Source of the DNA: a virus
Length of the DNA stretch: 26,445 nucleotides
IMG/VR virus record: IMGVR_UViG_3300034198_000840
Coordinates: 1-26,445 of that record
Direction: 5' to 3' (one strand)
In this document: one piece after another, positions 1 through 5,556 of the stretch
How the letters are laid out: every line of letters begins with the position of its first letter
Position numbering within the stretch: the stretch's first letter is position 1
Notes under the pieces: model-generated
Seen by the model: the letters and a program-made list of their open reading frames with translations, nothing else
Databases searched by the model: none
What the model was told of the DNA's origin: nothing
Made by a program: the position numbers and the translations under genes

Positions 1-237
1 GATCAGCAAGCGGCCACACACTGGACAGAAGTTGAGTATATGGTACATAAAAAGCAGCACAAGGTAGAGTTCCTGATTGGTGGTAATACGACAGGTGATA
101 GGTTTTGCACCAGCTGCCAGACTAAGCAGGATATTAAAGGTGGTGAGTTCTGTACGTTTAACGCTGGGAGGAATCAGAGATGGATCTGCGTTTCTTGCAA
201 AGACAGAAGAGCTGCCAGGCTTGCGTGCATTCAGTAG
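1..237 (+). CDS. Cysteine-rich small protein, 5' end outside window (zinc-ribbon-like)
   Basis: The frame is open from the first base to a TAG at 235-237, so the visible part is probably the C-terminal portion of a gene that starts upstream; an internal ATG at 40 would give a 65-residue product. The protein has two Cys-x2-Cys knuckles (CTSC and CVSC) with a lone Cys between them, and basic residues follow the second knuckle. This is the arrangement of a small zinc ribbon or zinc finger. That suggests nucleic-acid or protein binding, but no specific family is recognised. It overlaps the start of the next gene, as is usual in this cluster. Which start is used cannot be decided from this window. 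Confidence 0.55.
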   Translation, partial: DQQAATHWTEVEYMVHKKQHKVEFLIGGNTTGDRFCTSCQTKQDIKGGEFCTFNAGRNQRWICVSCKDRRAARLACIQ

Positions 238-362
238 CTCACTCTGAGGGATTGTGGTGCAAGTATTGGGATAGAAAGACTAAAGGTTTGTGTGATGCGT
301 ATCACCAGGCAGAAGCAGAGCTGTCTGATGCGTTAACGATCAAAGGAGAGAGCAATGAATAA
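180..362 (+). CDS. Small Cys-rich protein (putative zinc-binding), 60 aa
   Basis: A 60-residue product. The ATG at 180 is preceded by a good Shine-Dalgarno (GGGAGGA, about 6-8 bases upstream), which supports this start even though it lies inside the 3' end of the preceding gene. Cysteines form a CQAC pair near residue 12 followed by two more single Cys near residues 27 and 38, with nearby His and Trp residues, so four ligands for one metal ion are available. The C-terminal third is acidic and helical. No family is recognised. It ends at a TAA that overlaps the next ATG, which suggests translational coupling. Confidence 0.6.
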   Translation: MDLRFLQRQKSCQACVHSVAHSEGLWCKYWDRKTKGLCDAYHQAEAELSDALTIKGESNE

Positions 363-570
363 TATGAAGCTAGTGCCACAGATGGTGGAAGAGGAGCCCA
401 GGAAGCGCAGGGCAAAGAACCAGCTGGCCAGTGTTTGGAACCCAGACTTTAAGTATAAGCCTGGTGGCACTGCGATGGATCTAGCCAGGAAGTTTGAAAA
501 GATTCGCAGGGATATGCAGAAAGAGACTGCAGAAGAGGAAACCAAAGCTGTGCTGGGCAGGGTTAAATGA
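355..570 (+). CDS. Hypothetical charged small protein, 71 aa
   Basis: The ATG at 355 follows AGGAGAG with close spacing and overlaps the end of the previous gene. The protein is highly charged: an acidic patch (EEEPRKRRAK) sits near the N-terminus and the C-terminal half is probably helical with alternating Lys/Arg and Glu. It has no cysteines, membrane segment or recognisable domain. It ends in a TGA that overlaps the ATG of the next gene (ATGA). The position in an early-type cluster of small genes suggests a host-interaction or accessory DNA-metabolism role, but this is only context. Confidence 0.6.
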   Translation: MNNMKLVPQMVEEEPRKRRAKNQLASVWNPDFKYKPGGTAMDLARKFEKIRRDMQKETAEEETKAVLGRVK

Positions 571-827
571 AGATTGATTGCGAGTTATGCAGTGGCCATC
601 ATTTGCCGGCAAAGATGGTGACTGTGGATGGCAAAGAGACTTGCACATACTCGGAAGCCTGGCGGCATGAGTGTGAGATACAGCATGCAATGCGGCTGCC
701 GGACAAGGCGAGGAAACCAAAGGTAACCAAGCTGGATTACTTGGTGCTGGTTGAGAAAGAGCGCGGAAAGCCAGCCAGAAAACAGCTCAGATCAGCGATG
801 GTGGCTAGGTATAACAGGAGCAGATGA
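567..827 (+). CDS. Small Cys/His-rich protein with basic C-terminus, 86 aa
   Basis: It starts at an ATGA junction with the previous gene. The N-terminal 40 residues hold CELC, two His, then single Cys residues around positions 26 and 36 in a spacing compatible with one zinc site. The C-terminal half is rich in Lys and Arg and ends in RYNRSR, so nucleic-acid binding is plausible. No family is recognised. It is the third cysteine-rich product in the first 830 bases. The stop codon overlaps the start of a tiny membrane protein. Confidence 0.6.
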   Translation: MKIDCELCSGHHLPAKMVTVDGKETCTYSEAWRHECEIQHAMRLPDKARKPKVTKLDYLVLVEKERGKPARKQLRSAMVARYNRSR

Positions 828-937
828 TGGTGCAAGTATTGTCCATAAGTATCTTCTTAGCTGGTGTAATCATAGGTGCAATCCTGGGAGTAATGATAGG
901 CATGCTGCTATCCATGGATTGGTATGGGCATGAGTAA
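824..937 (+). CDS. Tiny single-span membrane protein, 36-37 aa
   Basis: This frame encodes about 37 residues and consists almost entirely of one hydrophobic helix (VLSISIFLAGVIIGAILG, then VMIGMLLS) with a short MDWYGHE tail. AGGAG lies 3 bases before the ATG at 824 and 6 bases before a second ATG at 827, so the second may be the better start. It overlaps the preceding stop and runs 14 bases into the next gene, matching the coupled layout around it. The small-xxx-small pattern (GxxxG-like) in the helix suggests oligomerisation. A holin-like or membrane-modulating role is possible but not shown. Confidence 0.45.
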   Translation: MMVQVLSISIFLAGVIIGAILGVMIGMLLSMDWYGHE

Positions 938-1679
938 GTTTGTACTGCCGACAAAACCAAAGAGTATTAGAAAAAAGCAAACACCACCTAGAAAGACTCC
1001 ATTTGCTGTGATCCCAACCAGGTCGCTGACAGACAAGACGATCACAGACAGGAACAGAACCATACTAGCGATGGTCAGCTCATTTGCAAGCAGAGCCGGG
1101 ATAACCTGGGTATCACAAGGCAGAGTAGCGCAAGAGCTGGGAGTAACCAGGCAAGCTATCAATAAGCAGATGAAGATCCTATCGAGAGCTGGGTACATTG
1201 AGAAGATCGGTAACAGTTACTCAGGTAAACCTGGCATTGCTGGATGTACATGGAGAGTGATCTACGATAAATCACTGTCAGCAGAGGATCAGATAGCGAT
1301 TGCTGGAAATGGCCATGAACTAGAAGTTGATAGCATGTATGTAACAGATGAACCAATTGCAGAGCCAACATTACCAATGGAGGAACCAATGAGGAAGCGT
1401 AAAGTGAGAGAGCTGGAGGTTGCACAAGAACGTGATGAGGTTAAGGCATATGACTATAGTCGGGAGTTTGTACATGCATGCAGGACGATATGCGGAGTTG
1501 ATCGAGTGCTAAATGAGCAAGATGCCAGAATTGCATCTGAGTTAGCAGATAAACAGTTATCAATTGAGAAATGGCGTCAGATCCTGCAGGATTCTATGCA
1601 TTGGCACCAGCAAACAGGCAGACAGCCACCATCTGGGCTCGGATACTACCGGCAGGTTGCATTATCCCAGCAGGGCTAA
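924..1679 (+). CDS. Winged-helix DNA-binding protein, candidate replication initiator or regulator
   Basis: A 251-residue protein. A basic N-terminal arm (residues 1-30, rich in Lys/Arg/Pro) precedes a winged helix-turn-helix at about residues 45-112. The recognition portion reads VAQELGVTRQAINKQMKIL at about 68-86, followed by a wing with AGYIEKI. The middle is acidic and probably disordered (about 135-170), and the C-terminus is a helical domain ending in an aromatic-rich tail. A wHTH followed by a linker and helical C-terminal domain is common in phage or plasmid replication initiators and in transcription regulators. The adjacent non-coding block at 1680-2253 fits an initiator next to its origin (inference). 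There is no strong Shine-Dalgarno; ATG at 930 is an alternative start. Confidence 0.75.
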   Translation: MGMSKFVLPTKPKSIRKKQTPPRKTPFAVIPTRSLTDKTITDRNRTILAMVSSFASRAGITWVSQGRVAQELGVTRQAINKQMKILSRAGYIEKIGNSYSGKPGIAGCTWRVIYDKSLSAEDQIAIAGNGHELEVDSMYVTDEPIAEPTLPMEEPMRKRKVRELEVAQERDEVKAYDYSREFVHACRTICGVDRVLNEQDARIASELADKQLSIEKWRQILQDSMHWHQQTGRQPPSGLGYYRQVALSQQG

Positions 1680-1782
1680 GCGCAAGGGGTGTGTGTATAA
1701 AGCCCAAACGAACATTTGAAGTCTGTACACATGCCAGTTTCGTTAGCAAAAGAATACGTAGCGTTAACAGAAAGGCACTATT

Positions 1783-1812
1783 GGGGGGGTGGGGTCGGTG
1801 TAGCGATGGGGG
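1783..1812 (+). other. G-rich tract with G-quadruplex potential
   Basis: A run of seven G, one T and four G, then after 13 bases a run of five G. The first run can supply two G-triplets, giving four tracts on the + strand with loops of about 1, 1 and 13 bases. No comparable G-run was noticed outside the glycine-rich adhesin gene. Formation of a quadruplex is not demonstrated. Confidence 0.35.
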
Positions 1813-1937
1813 TGACTGACACAATTTTTCCTGTGTTTTCTCTACAGATGCGTTTATTGCGTTTGTTTCGAGTGCAGCAACCTAACCCATATATATGGCT
1901 AAGCTATAAAAGCTGTCTGCTCTAGTTTATCTAAGCT

Positions 1938-1951
1938 CCTGCTACTGCAGG
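1938..1951 (+). repeat. Perfect 5-bp hairpin in the non-coding block
   Basis: CCTGC at 1938-1942 pairs with GCAGG at 1947-1951 across a four-base TACT loop. It is short and not followed by a T-run, so it is not a rho-independent terminator. It is the first of four hairpins in this gene-poor stretch. Confidence 0.4.
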
Positions 1952-1973
1952 TGGAGGTATTAGCCCCGATCTG

Positions 1974-2000
1974 TCTATGTGTATCCTATCCAGGCATAGA
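1974..2000 (+). repeat. Hairpin with internal bulge in the non-coding block
   Basis: TCTATG at 1974-1979 pairs with CATAGA at 1995-2000. Inside, after a five-base bulge, CCT pairs with AGG around an ATCC loop. No T-run follows. A purine-rich GAGAAGGAGA stretch lies immediately downstream. Confidence 0.4.
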
Positions 2001-2053
2001 GAGAAGGAGAGCTGCCCCATTAGCTACGTTTATTCCCTTGGTCGCAGACTACC

Positions 2054-2082
2054 GGCGGGAGGGCTGGGTAATGGCCCCTGCC
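2054..2082 (+). repeat. GC-rich hairpin, 9 bp with a two-base bulge
   Basis: GGCGGG at 2054-2059 pairs with CCTGCC at 2077-2082 (one G-T wobble). After an AG bulge, GGC at 2062-2064 pairs with GCC at 2074-2076 across a nine-base loop. It is the most stable fold in the block and has no downstream T-run. This favours a structured RNA or an origin element over a terminator. Confidence 0.45.
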
Positions 2083-2134
2083 CTAATACTAACAAACCCA
2101 CAGAGATACGCAATAAGGAAAACACTATCGCTTT

Positions 2135-2152
2135 ATAACTATCAATAGTTAT
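2135..2152 (+). repeat. 8-bp perfect inverted repeat, operator-like
   Basis: ATAACTAT at 2135-2142 and ATAGTTAT at 2145-2152 are exact inverted copies separated by CA. The AT-rich palindrome could be a protein-binding site or an easily melted cruciform about 100 bases upstream of the next gene. A binding protein is not identified; the adjacent winged-helix protein is one candidate. Confidence 0.45.
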
Positions 2153-2253
2153 TACTAATCACGCTCCTATATCAATTGGTTTAGTCTATGTATGGGGAAA
2201 GCGGATGCCGAAAGGTGCAGCGAGTACCCTACTTTATTTTTTACGGAGAAAAC

Positions 2254-2487
2254 ATGGATAAGCCTAAGTACGAACATAAGCCTGGTAACGGTAGTGCGTT
2301 TAAGAATAGCTTTAAAAAGCCTGGTGATGCTAAGCCAGATTGGAAAGGTGAGCTGAAGTTGGAGGATGGCACGCTGGTTAAGTTTGCTATGTGGGAAGGT
2401 GAGACTAAGAACGGTGCTCCTAAGTTTTCTATCAAGGTGGATCAAAACAAAGACGGTGGGCTGCCAAATGATGGGATACCTTTCTAA
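2254..2487 (+). CDS. Small protein with SSB-like acidic C-terminal tip, 77 aa
   Basis: Start chosen at the ATG at 2254, which has GGAGA 5-6 bases upstream; the frame extends further up but without a supported start. The N-terminal third is Lys/Gly/Pro-rich and probably flexible. The middle has alternating hydrophobic residues typical of beta strands (LKLEDGTLVKFAMWEG, then KFSIKV). The C-terminus ends NDGIPF, resembling the acidic DDIPF-type tip by which bacterial SSB recruits partners. The full OB fold of SSB is not visible and the protein is shorter than SSB, so this may be a mimic of the tip or a minimal single-strand-binding protein. Its stop overlaps the next ATG (TAATG). Confidence 0.55.
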   Translation: MDKPKYEHKPGNGSAFKNSFKKPGDAKPDWKGELKLEDGTLVKFAMWEGETKNGAPKFSIKVDQNKDGGLPNDGIPF

Positions 2488-2738
2488 TGTTAATTAAAAA
2501 GAAAACCAGAGGTGCTGACGTTAGGATGGGTGCTATGGCCGAGGTTGGCTTGTACCCTGCCTATATCTTGCGAGGTATTGTCTACCTGCCGCATTACCAG
2601 GACAGATTGTTTGTCTCTCCTGGCTATGGACTAACCCACTGGAATACCTACCAGGGTATTGAGTTGAAAGCCATGGGTGGGCAGTTGACTAAGTTGAGCT
2701 TGTTTAGGCGATCTTCTTTTGAGGAGTGTTCACAATGA
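2487..2738 (+). CDS. Hypothetical protein, 83 aa
   Basis: It begins at a TAATG junction with the SSB-tail-like gene, and its stop overlaps the start of the lipoprotein gene. The sequence is Tyr/Leu/Gly-rich with a basic N-terminus and probably forms a compact beta-rich domain. There is no membrane segment, cysteine cluster or known motif. I do not recognise a family. Coupled translation with both neighbours supports it as a real gene. Confidence 0.5.
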   Translation: MLIKKKTRGADVRMGAMAEVGLYPAYILRGIVYLPHYQDRLFVSPGYGLTHWNTYQGIELKAMGGQLTKLSLFRRSSFEECSQ

Positions 2739-2992
2739 GTAAAATGATACTATTCCTGCCGCTATTGTTAGCAGCCTGTGCCACTGAAAAGCAGGTTGCG
2801 GTTAGAGCGCCTGAGATTGAGCTGGTGATGGATAAGCAAATGCAGCCAATGACTAGGAATGAAGTAATCATGGCCATTAATGAGTGCGAGAAGAATGGCA
2901 CCAGAGCTGTGGTTATTAACTCCAGGCGCAAGATCAATGGGTACTCAGCTGAAGTGGTGGTAGATGTTACCTGTGCTCCGAGATATTATTGA
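2735..2992 (+). CDS. Small lipoprotein, 85 aa
   Basis: The start is the ATG at 2735, because GAGGAG at 2721-2726 is correctly spaced; a GTG at 2726 falls inside that ribosome-binding site. Residues 4-14 are hydrophobic and lead to a lipobox LAAC with the lipidated Cys at 15, so the protein is predicted to be exported, cut by signal peptidase II and membrane-anchored. The mature part has about 70 residues with two Cys (one near position 51, one near the end) that could form a disulfide. The position beside a small membrane protein fits an envelope role such as an outer-membrane spanin-like component, but it is not proline-rich like Rz1, so this stays open. Confidence 0.65.
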   Translation: MSKMILFLPLLLAACATEKQVAVRAPEIELVMDKQMQPMTRNEVIMAINECEKNGTRAVVINSRRKINGYSAEVVVDVTCAPRYY

Positions 2993-3429
2993 TGGCCACT
3001 AAAACAAAACATCCAAATCAAATACCTAGCCTGAAAAACTGGGGTGGTGTTCGCTTAATCCAGAAACGGATGGAGCGTTCTGCCACCCTAGAGTCCAACC
3101 GGGAAGCTGTTGCCTATGCTTTGCTGTCAATGGCAAACACCAAGATCACTGACATTATGGATTGGGACAGTGCCGGCAATGTGACGGTAAAAACTCCCAG
3201 CCAAATGCCAGAGCACGCACTGCATGCCATCAAAAAGATTACCAGCAGAGTAGATAAGGATGGCAATGCATTCTTAGAGATCGAGCTTTACGACAAAGTG
3301 CAGGTACTAAGGCTGCTGGCCAAGGCATCAGGACTGTTGGATAACCCAGAAGGTAGCGATAAACCTAGTGTGATTGGTATTAATATTAAGTCACCAGAGA
3401 TAATTGATGTGGAGGATAAAGATGACTAA
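2992..3429 (+). CDS. terS: Terminase small subunit
   Basis: Start at ATG 2992, overlapping the previous TGA; 145 residues. In tailed phages the small terminase binds the packaging site on phage DNA and regulates the large subunit. The C-terminal half matches the Terminase_2 (PF03592) style: a segment with PEHALHAIKKI, a short hydrophilic turn, an FLEIELYDKVQVLRLLAKA strand-helix and then GLLDN. The N-terminal part is a helix-rich region without a clear helix-turn-helix. The acidic tail (DVEDKDD) may contact the large subunit. Position two genes upstream of the large terminase supports the call. Confidence 0.75.
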   Translation: MATKTKHPNQIPSLKNWGGVRLIQKRMERSATLESNREAVAYALLSMANTKITDIMDWDSAGNVTVKTPSQMPEHALHAIKKITSRVDKDGNAFLEIELYDKVQVLRLLAKASGLLDNPEGSDKPSVIGINIKSPEIIDVEDKDD

Positions 3430-3613
3430 AGTAAAACCATTTGAGATTTTAGCGGTTGCGTTCTACATAACCATAGCCATGTTTTCTTTGTACTACAGCG
3501 TAAAAGTTATTTCAGGAGAGCGGCAGATCATGTGTGGCGTGGCAGAGATTAGTCCAGACTTTAGCGCAGAAGACCGCATGCGTTGCAGACAGATAAGAGG
3601 GCATAAGTTATGA
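3422..3613 (+). CDS. One-span membrane protein, 63 aa
   Basis: ATG at 3422 is chosen because GGAGG at 3411-3415 lies 6 bases upstream; it overlaps the terminase small subunit gene by 8 bases. A short basic N-terminus (MTKVK) precedes one transmembrane helix at about residues 8-30, so the C-terminal 30 residues are predicted to be outside the cytoplasm. That tail carries two Cys about 17 residues apart, which could form a disulfide. Insertion between the two terminase genes is unusual for a membrane protein. A lysis or superinfection role is possible but unproven. Confidence 0.6.
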   Translation: MTKVKPFEILAVAFYITIAMFSLYYSVKVISGERQIMCGVAEISPDFSAEDRMRCRQIRGHKL

Positions 3614-3657
3614 ACAGAGATAATGTAATCCGCGCAAAGGGATTAAGTGAAAACTAA
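3610..3657 (+). CDS. Possible 15-residue bridging ORF before the large terminase
   Basis: ATG at 3610 overlaps the preceding stop (ATGA) and reads MNRDNVIRAKGLSEN, stopping at 3655-3657, inside the large terminase gene whose GTG is at 3647. Ribosomes reading it would terminate just past that GTG, which could couple terminase translation to the upstream gene. The peptide need not have a function of its own. The evidence is positional only. Confidence 0.25.
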   Translation: MNRDNVIRAKGLSEN

Positions 3658-5194
3658 AGAAACCGGCAGCAAAGAAACCACTGGTCTAAATCTAGACTTC
3701 TCCACTAGTCCAGTGGTCTGGAAGTTTCTGCAGTCTAATAATTTTGTACGTGGATTAATGGGGCCAGTTGGATCCGGTAAGAGCTATGCGTGCGCAGCTG
3801 AGATTATGATGCGTGCCGTACAACAAAAACCTAGCCCAATTGATGGTATCAGGTACACCAGGTTTGCCATTGTGCGTAATAGCTACCCAATGCTAAAGAC
3901 CACCACCATCAAAACCTGGACAGATCTATTCCCAGAGAATACGTTTGGGCCACTGCTCTGGACTCCACCTATTACCCATCATATCCGCTTACCATCAAGA
4001 GGTGACGCAGCCGGTATTGATTGCGAAATCATATTCCTGGCGTTAGATCAACCCAAAGATGTGCGCAAATTACTTTCACTTGAACTGACAGGAGCCTGGG
4101 TAAATGAAGCCAGAGAACTTCCAAAAGCAGTTATTGATGGGCTTACTCATCGTGTTGGCCGCTATCCCACTAAGCGTGATGGCGGCGCTACTTGGCATGG
4201 CATTTGGATGGATACTAATCCTATGGACGATGACCACTGGTGGTTTAAGCTGGCAGAAAAAGAGAAAATGTCGGGCAAGTATGCGTGGCAATTTTTCAAG
4301 CAACCGGGAGGAATGGTCGAAGTCTCAGGTGCCGAACTACCAGATTACCCAGAAGCCAATGACCATATATTCGCTGGCGGCAAGTGGTGGAAAATTAACA
4401 ACAAAGCGGAGAATGTCGGGAACCTACCAGCCGGCTATTACCAGCAGATGCTACTCGGTAAAAACGCTGATTGGATCCGCTGTTACGCAGGTGGGTTGTA
4501 TACCTACGTCCAAGAAGGCCGGCCAGTTTGGCCTGAGTATGACGATAATCTGATGGTCGGGGATCCAGAACCGGATCCAACTCAGGCAATACAGGTCGGA
4601 TTAGACTTTGGTTTAACTCCTGCAGCCGTTATCGGTCAGCGTTTGGCCAATGGCAGGTGGCAGATCCTAGATGAGATAGTCACCGAGGATATGGGTTTGG
4701 AGCGTTTTGGTCAGCACTTGCTAGCAGATCTTAATTCCAAATACCCTGGCTACCAAGTACTGCCCTGGGGAGATCCCGCGGGTATGGCCAGAGATCAGAT
4801 CTATGAGGTCACCAGCTTTGATTACTTGCGCACACTTGGGTTGCGAGCTCAGCCGGCACCCAGCAATGATTTTAAAGTGCGACGAGAGTCAGCTGCTATG
4901 CCTATGCAACGACTAATTGAAGGCAAGCCTGGTCTAATTGTGGCCAGACGTTGCAAGCTGCTACGCAAATCACTGGCTGGTGGCTATCACTTTAAGCGGG
5001 TTGCGGTCGGTGCCGGCCACGAACGATTTAGGGACGCACCGAATAAGAATGAGCACTCCCACGTAGGTGACGCATTCGGATATCTGTTGCTGGGTGGCGG
5101 TGAATACAACCGGCTAACCAGGCAATCCAACCAACCAGGGCGTGCGCCTAGCCAGCAGGTAGTGGCCAAGATGGATTTTGATGTATTTTCATGA
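3647..5194 (+). CDS. terL: Terminase large subunit (packaging ATPase/nuclease)
   Basis: A 515-residue motor that pumps DNA into the prohead and cuts it. The GTG at 3647 is the first possible start, since an in-frame TAA immediately precedes it, and AAAGG lies 6 bases upstream. The ATPase domain has a Walker A GPVGSGKS at residues 39-46 and a Walker B/catalytic Glu in LTGAWVNEARE at 147-157. The RNase H-like nuclease domain has candidate metal ligands D320 (GLDFGLT), D376 (GDPAGMARD) and D475 (HVGDAFGYLL). Length and motif order are normal for the family. Its location upstream of the portal differs from T7, where the terminase follows the tail genes. Confidence 0.95.
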   Translation: MKTKETGSKETTGLNLDFSTSPVVWKFLQSNNFVRGLMGPVGSGKSYACAAEIMMRAVQQKPSPIDGIRYTRFAIVRNSYPMLKTTTIKTWTDLFPENTFGPLLWTPPITHHIRLPSRGDAAGIDCEIIFLALDQPKDVRKLLSLELTGAWVNEARELPKAVIDGLTHRVGRYPTKRDGGATWHGIWMDTNPMDDDHWWFKLAEKEKMSGKYAWQFFKQPGGMVEVSGAELPDYPEANDHIFAGGKWWKINNKAENVGNLPAGYYQQMLLGKNADWIRCYAGGLYTYVQEGRPVWPEYDDNLMVGDPEPDPTQAIQVGLDFGLTPAAVIGQRLANGRWQILDEIVTEDMGLERFGQHLLADLNSKYPGYQVLPWGDPAGMARDQIYEVTSFDYLRTLGLRAQPAPSNDFKVRRESAAMPMQRLIEGKPGLIVARRCKLLRKSLAGGYHFKRVAVGAGHERFRDAPNKNEHSHVGDAFGYLLLGGGEYNRLTRQSNQPGRAPSQQVVAKMDFDVFS

Positions 5195-5259
5195 GATATC
5201 GCACCATTGCAATTCCCACAAAACCCAATAGAATCCACGCATGGACAATTCAGAAGTAA
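5191..5259 (+). CDS. Possible 22-residue bridging ORF after the large terminase
   Basis: ATG at 5191 overlaps the terminase stop (ATGA) and opens a basic 22-residue frame ending at TAA 5257-5259, which is 19 bases inside the cupin gene. The cupin ATG at 5241 has no visible Shine-Dalgarno, so re-initiation from this short frame would explain how it is translated. The arrangement mirrors the short frame before the terminase. Support is positional only. Confidence 0.3.
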   Translation: MRYRTIAIPTKPNRIHAWTIQK

Positions 5260-5555
5260 ATATTTGGCATCATTTTGGTCATAACCTATATGCCAAGCAA
5301 ATGAATATTCCTAGAGGTATGTACGTTGTAAAGCATACCCACGATTACGATCATTTAAGCATTTTGGCATCTGGTTTTGTAACTGTAGAAATTGGAGAAG
5401 CAAAGACAGATTATGTCGCTCCATTTTGCATTACGATCAAAGCCGGCCAAGAACACAAAATTACTGCTCAAGAAGATTCTGTTTGGTTTTGCATACACTC
5501 AACTGATGAAGATAATCCAGACAAAGTTGATGATGTTTTGATAAGGGAGAATTAA
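5241..5555 (+). CDS. Cupin-fold protein, 104 aa
   Basis: A small single-domain cupin. The first cupin motif is visible as GMYVVKHTHDYDHLSILASG, with possible metal ligands H32, H34 and H38 (the usual Glu position is His). The second motif has a Pro/Gly turn and H72 in KAGQEHK, followed by beta strands. Many cupins bind a divalent metal; functions range from enzymes to sugar or ligand binding, so substrate cannot be assigned. It lies between the large terminase and virion genes with no ribosome-binding site of its own, and the next gene begins one base after its stop. A virion or capsid-associated role is possible from context. Confidence 0.7.
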   Translation: MDNSEVNIWHHFGHNLYAKQMNIPRGMYVVKHTHDYDHLSILASGFVTVEIGEAKTDYVAPFCITIKAGQEHKITAQEDSVWFCIHSTDEDNPDKVDDVLIREN

Positions 5556-5556
5556 C

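Larger units (their letters stand above)
1680..2253 (+). other. Gene-poor structured block (candidate origin or control region)
   Basis: About 570 bases without a convincing gene in a genome that otherwise overlaps its genes. Open frames exist, but none has a ribosome-binding site or protein-like composition. The block holds a G-rich tract (1783-1812), a repeated CTAAGCT at 1899-1905 and 1931-1937, and hairpins at 1938-1951, 1974-2000, 2054-2082 and 2135-2152. It lies directly between a winged-helix DNA-binding protein and an SSB-tail-like protein. It could be a replication origin, a structured RNA or a long leader. No convincing sigma-70 promoter was found; TATAAA at 1696-1701 and TATAAC at 2134-2139 lack matching -35 boxes. 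Confidence 0.5.

Noticed and set aside
1716-1925. Open frame of about 65-69 residues from TTG 1716 or ATG 1731
   Set aside because: There is no Shine-Dalgarno, the frame runs through the G-rich tract giving a WGGGVGVAMG stretch, and the rest looks unlike a folded protein. It was not strong enough to list, though a start at 1731 cannot be excluded.
1951-2148. 65-residue open frame from GTG/ATG-like start in the non-coding block
   Set aside because: It covers the hairpins and has no ribosome-binding site or recognisable composition.
2047-2186. AGACTA and TAGTCT as possible P7 pairing of a group I intron
   Set aside because: A six-base complement over 130 bases is easily found by chance. The other core elements (P3, P4, P6, P8) could not be traced, and no flanking split gene is seen.
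4104-4553. 149-residue + strand open frame inside the large terminase
   Set aside because: It lies wholly within terL in another frame, and terL has all catalytic motifs.
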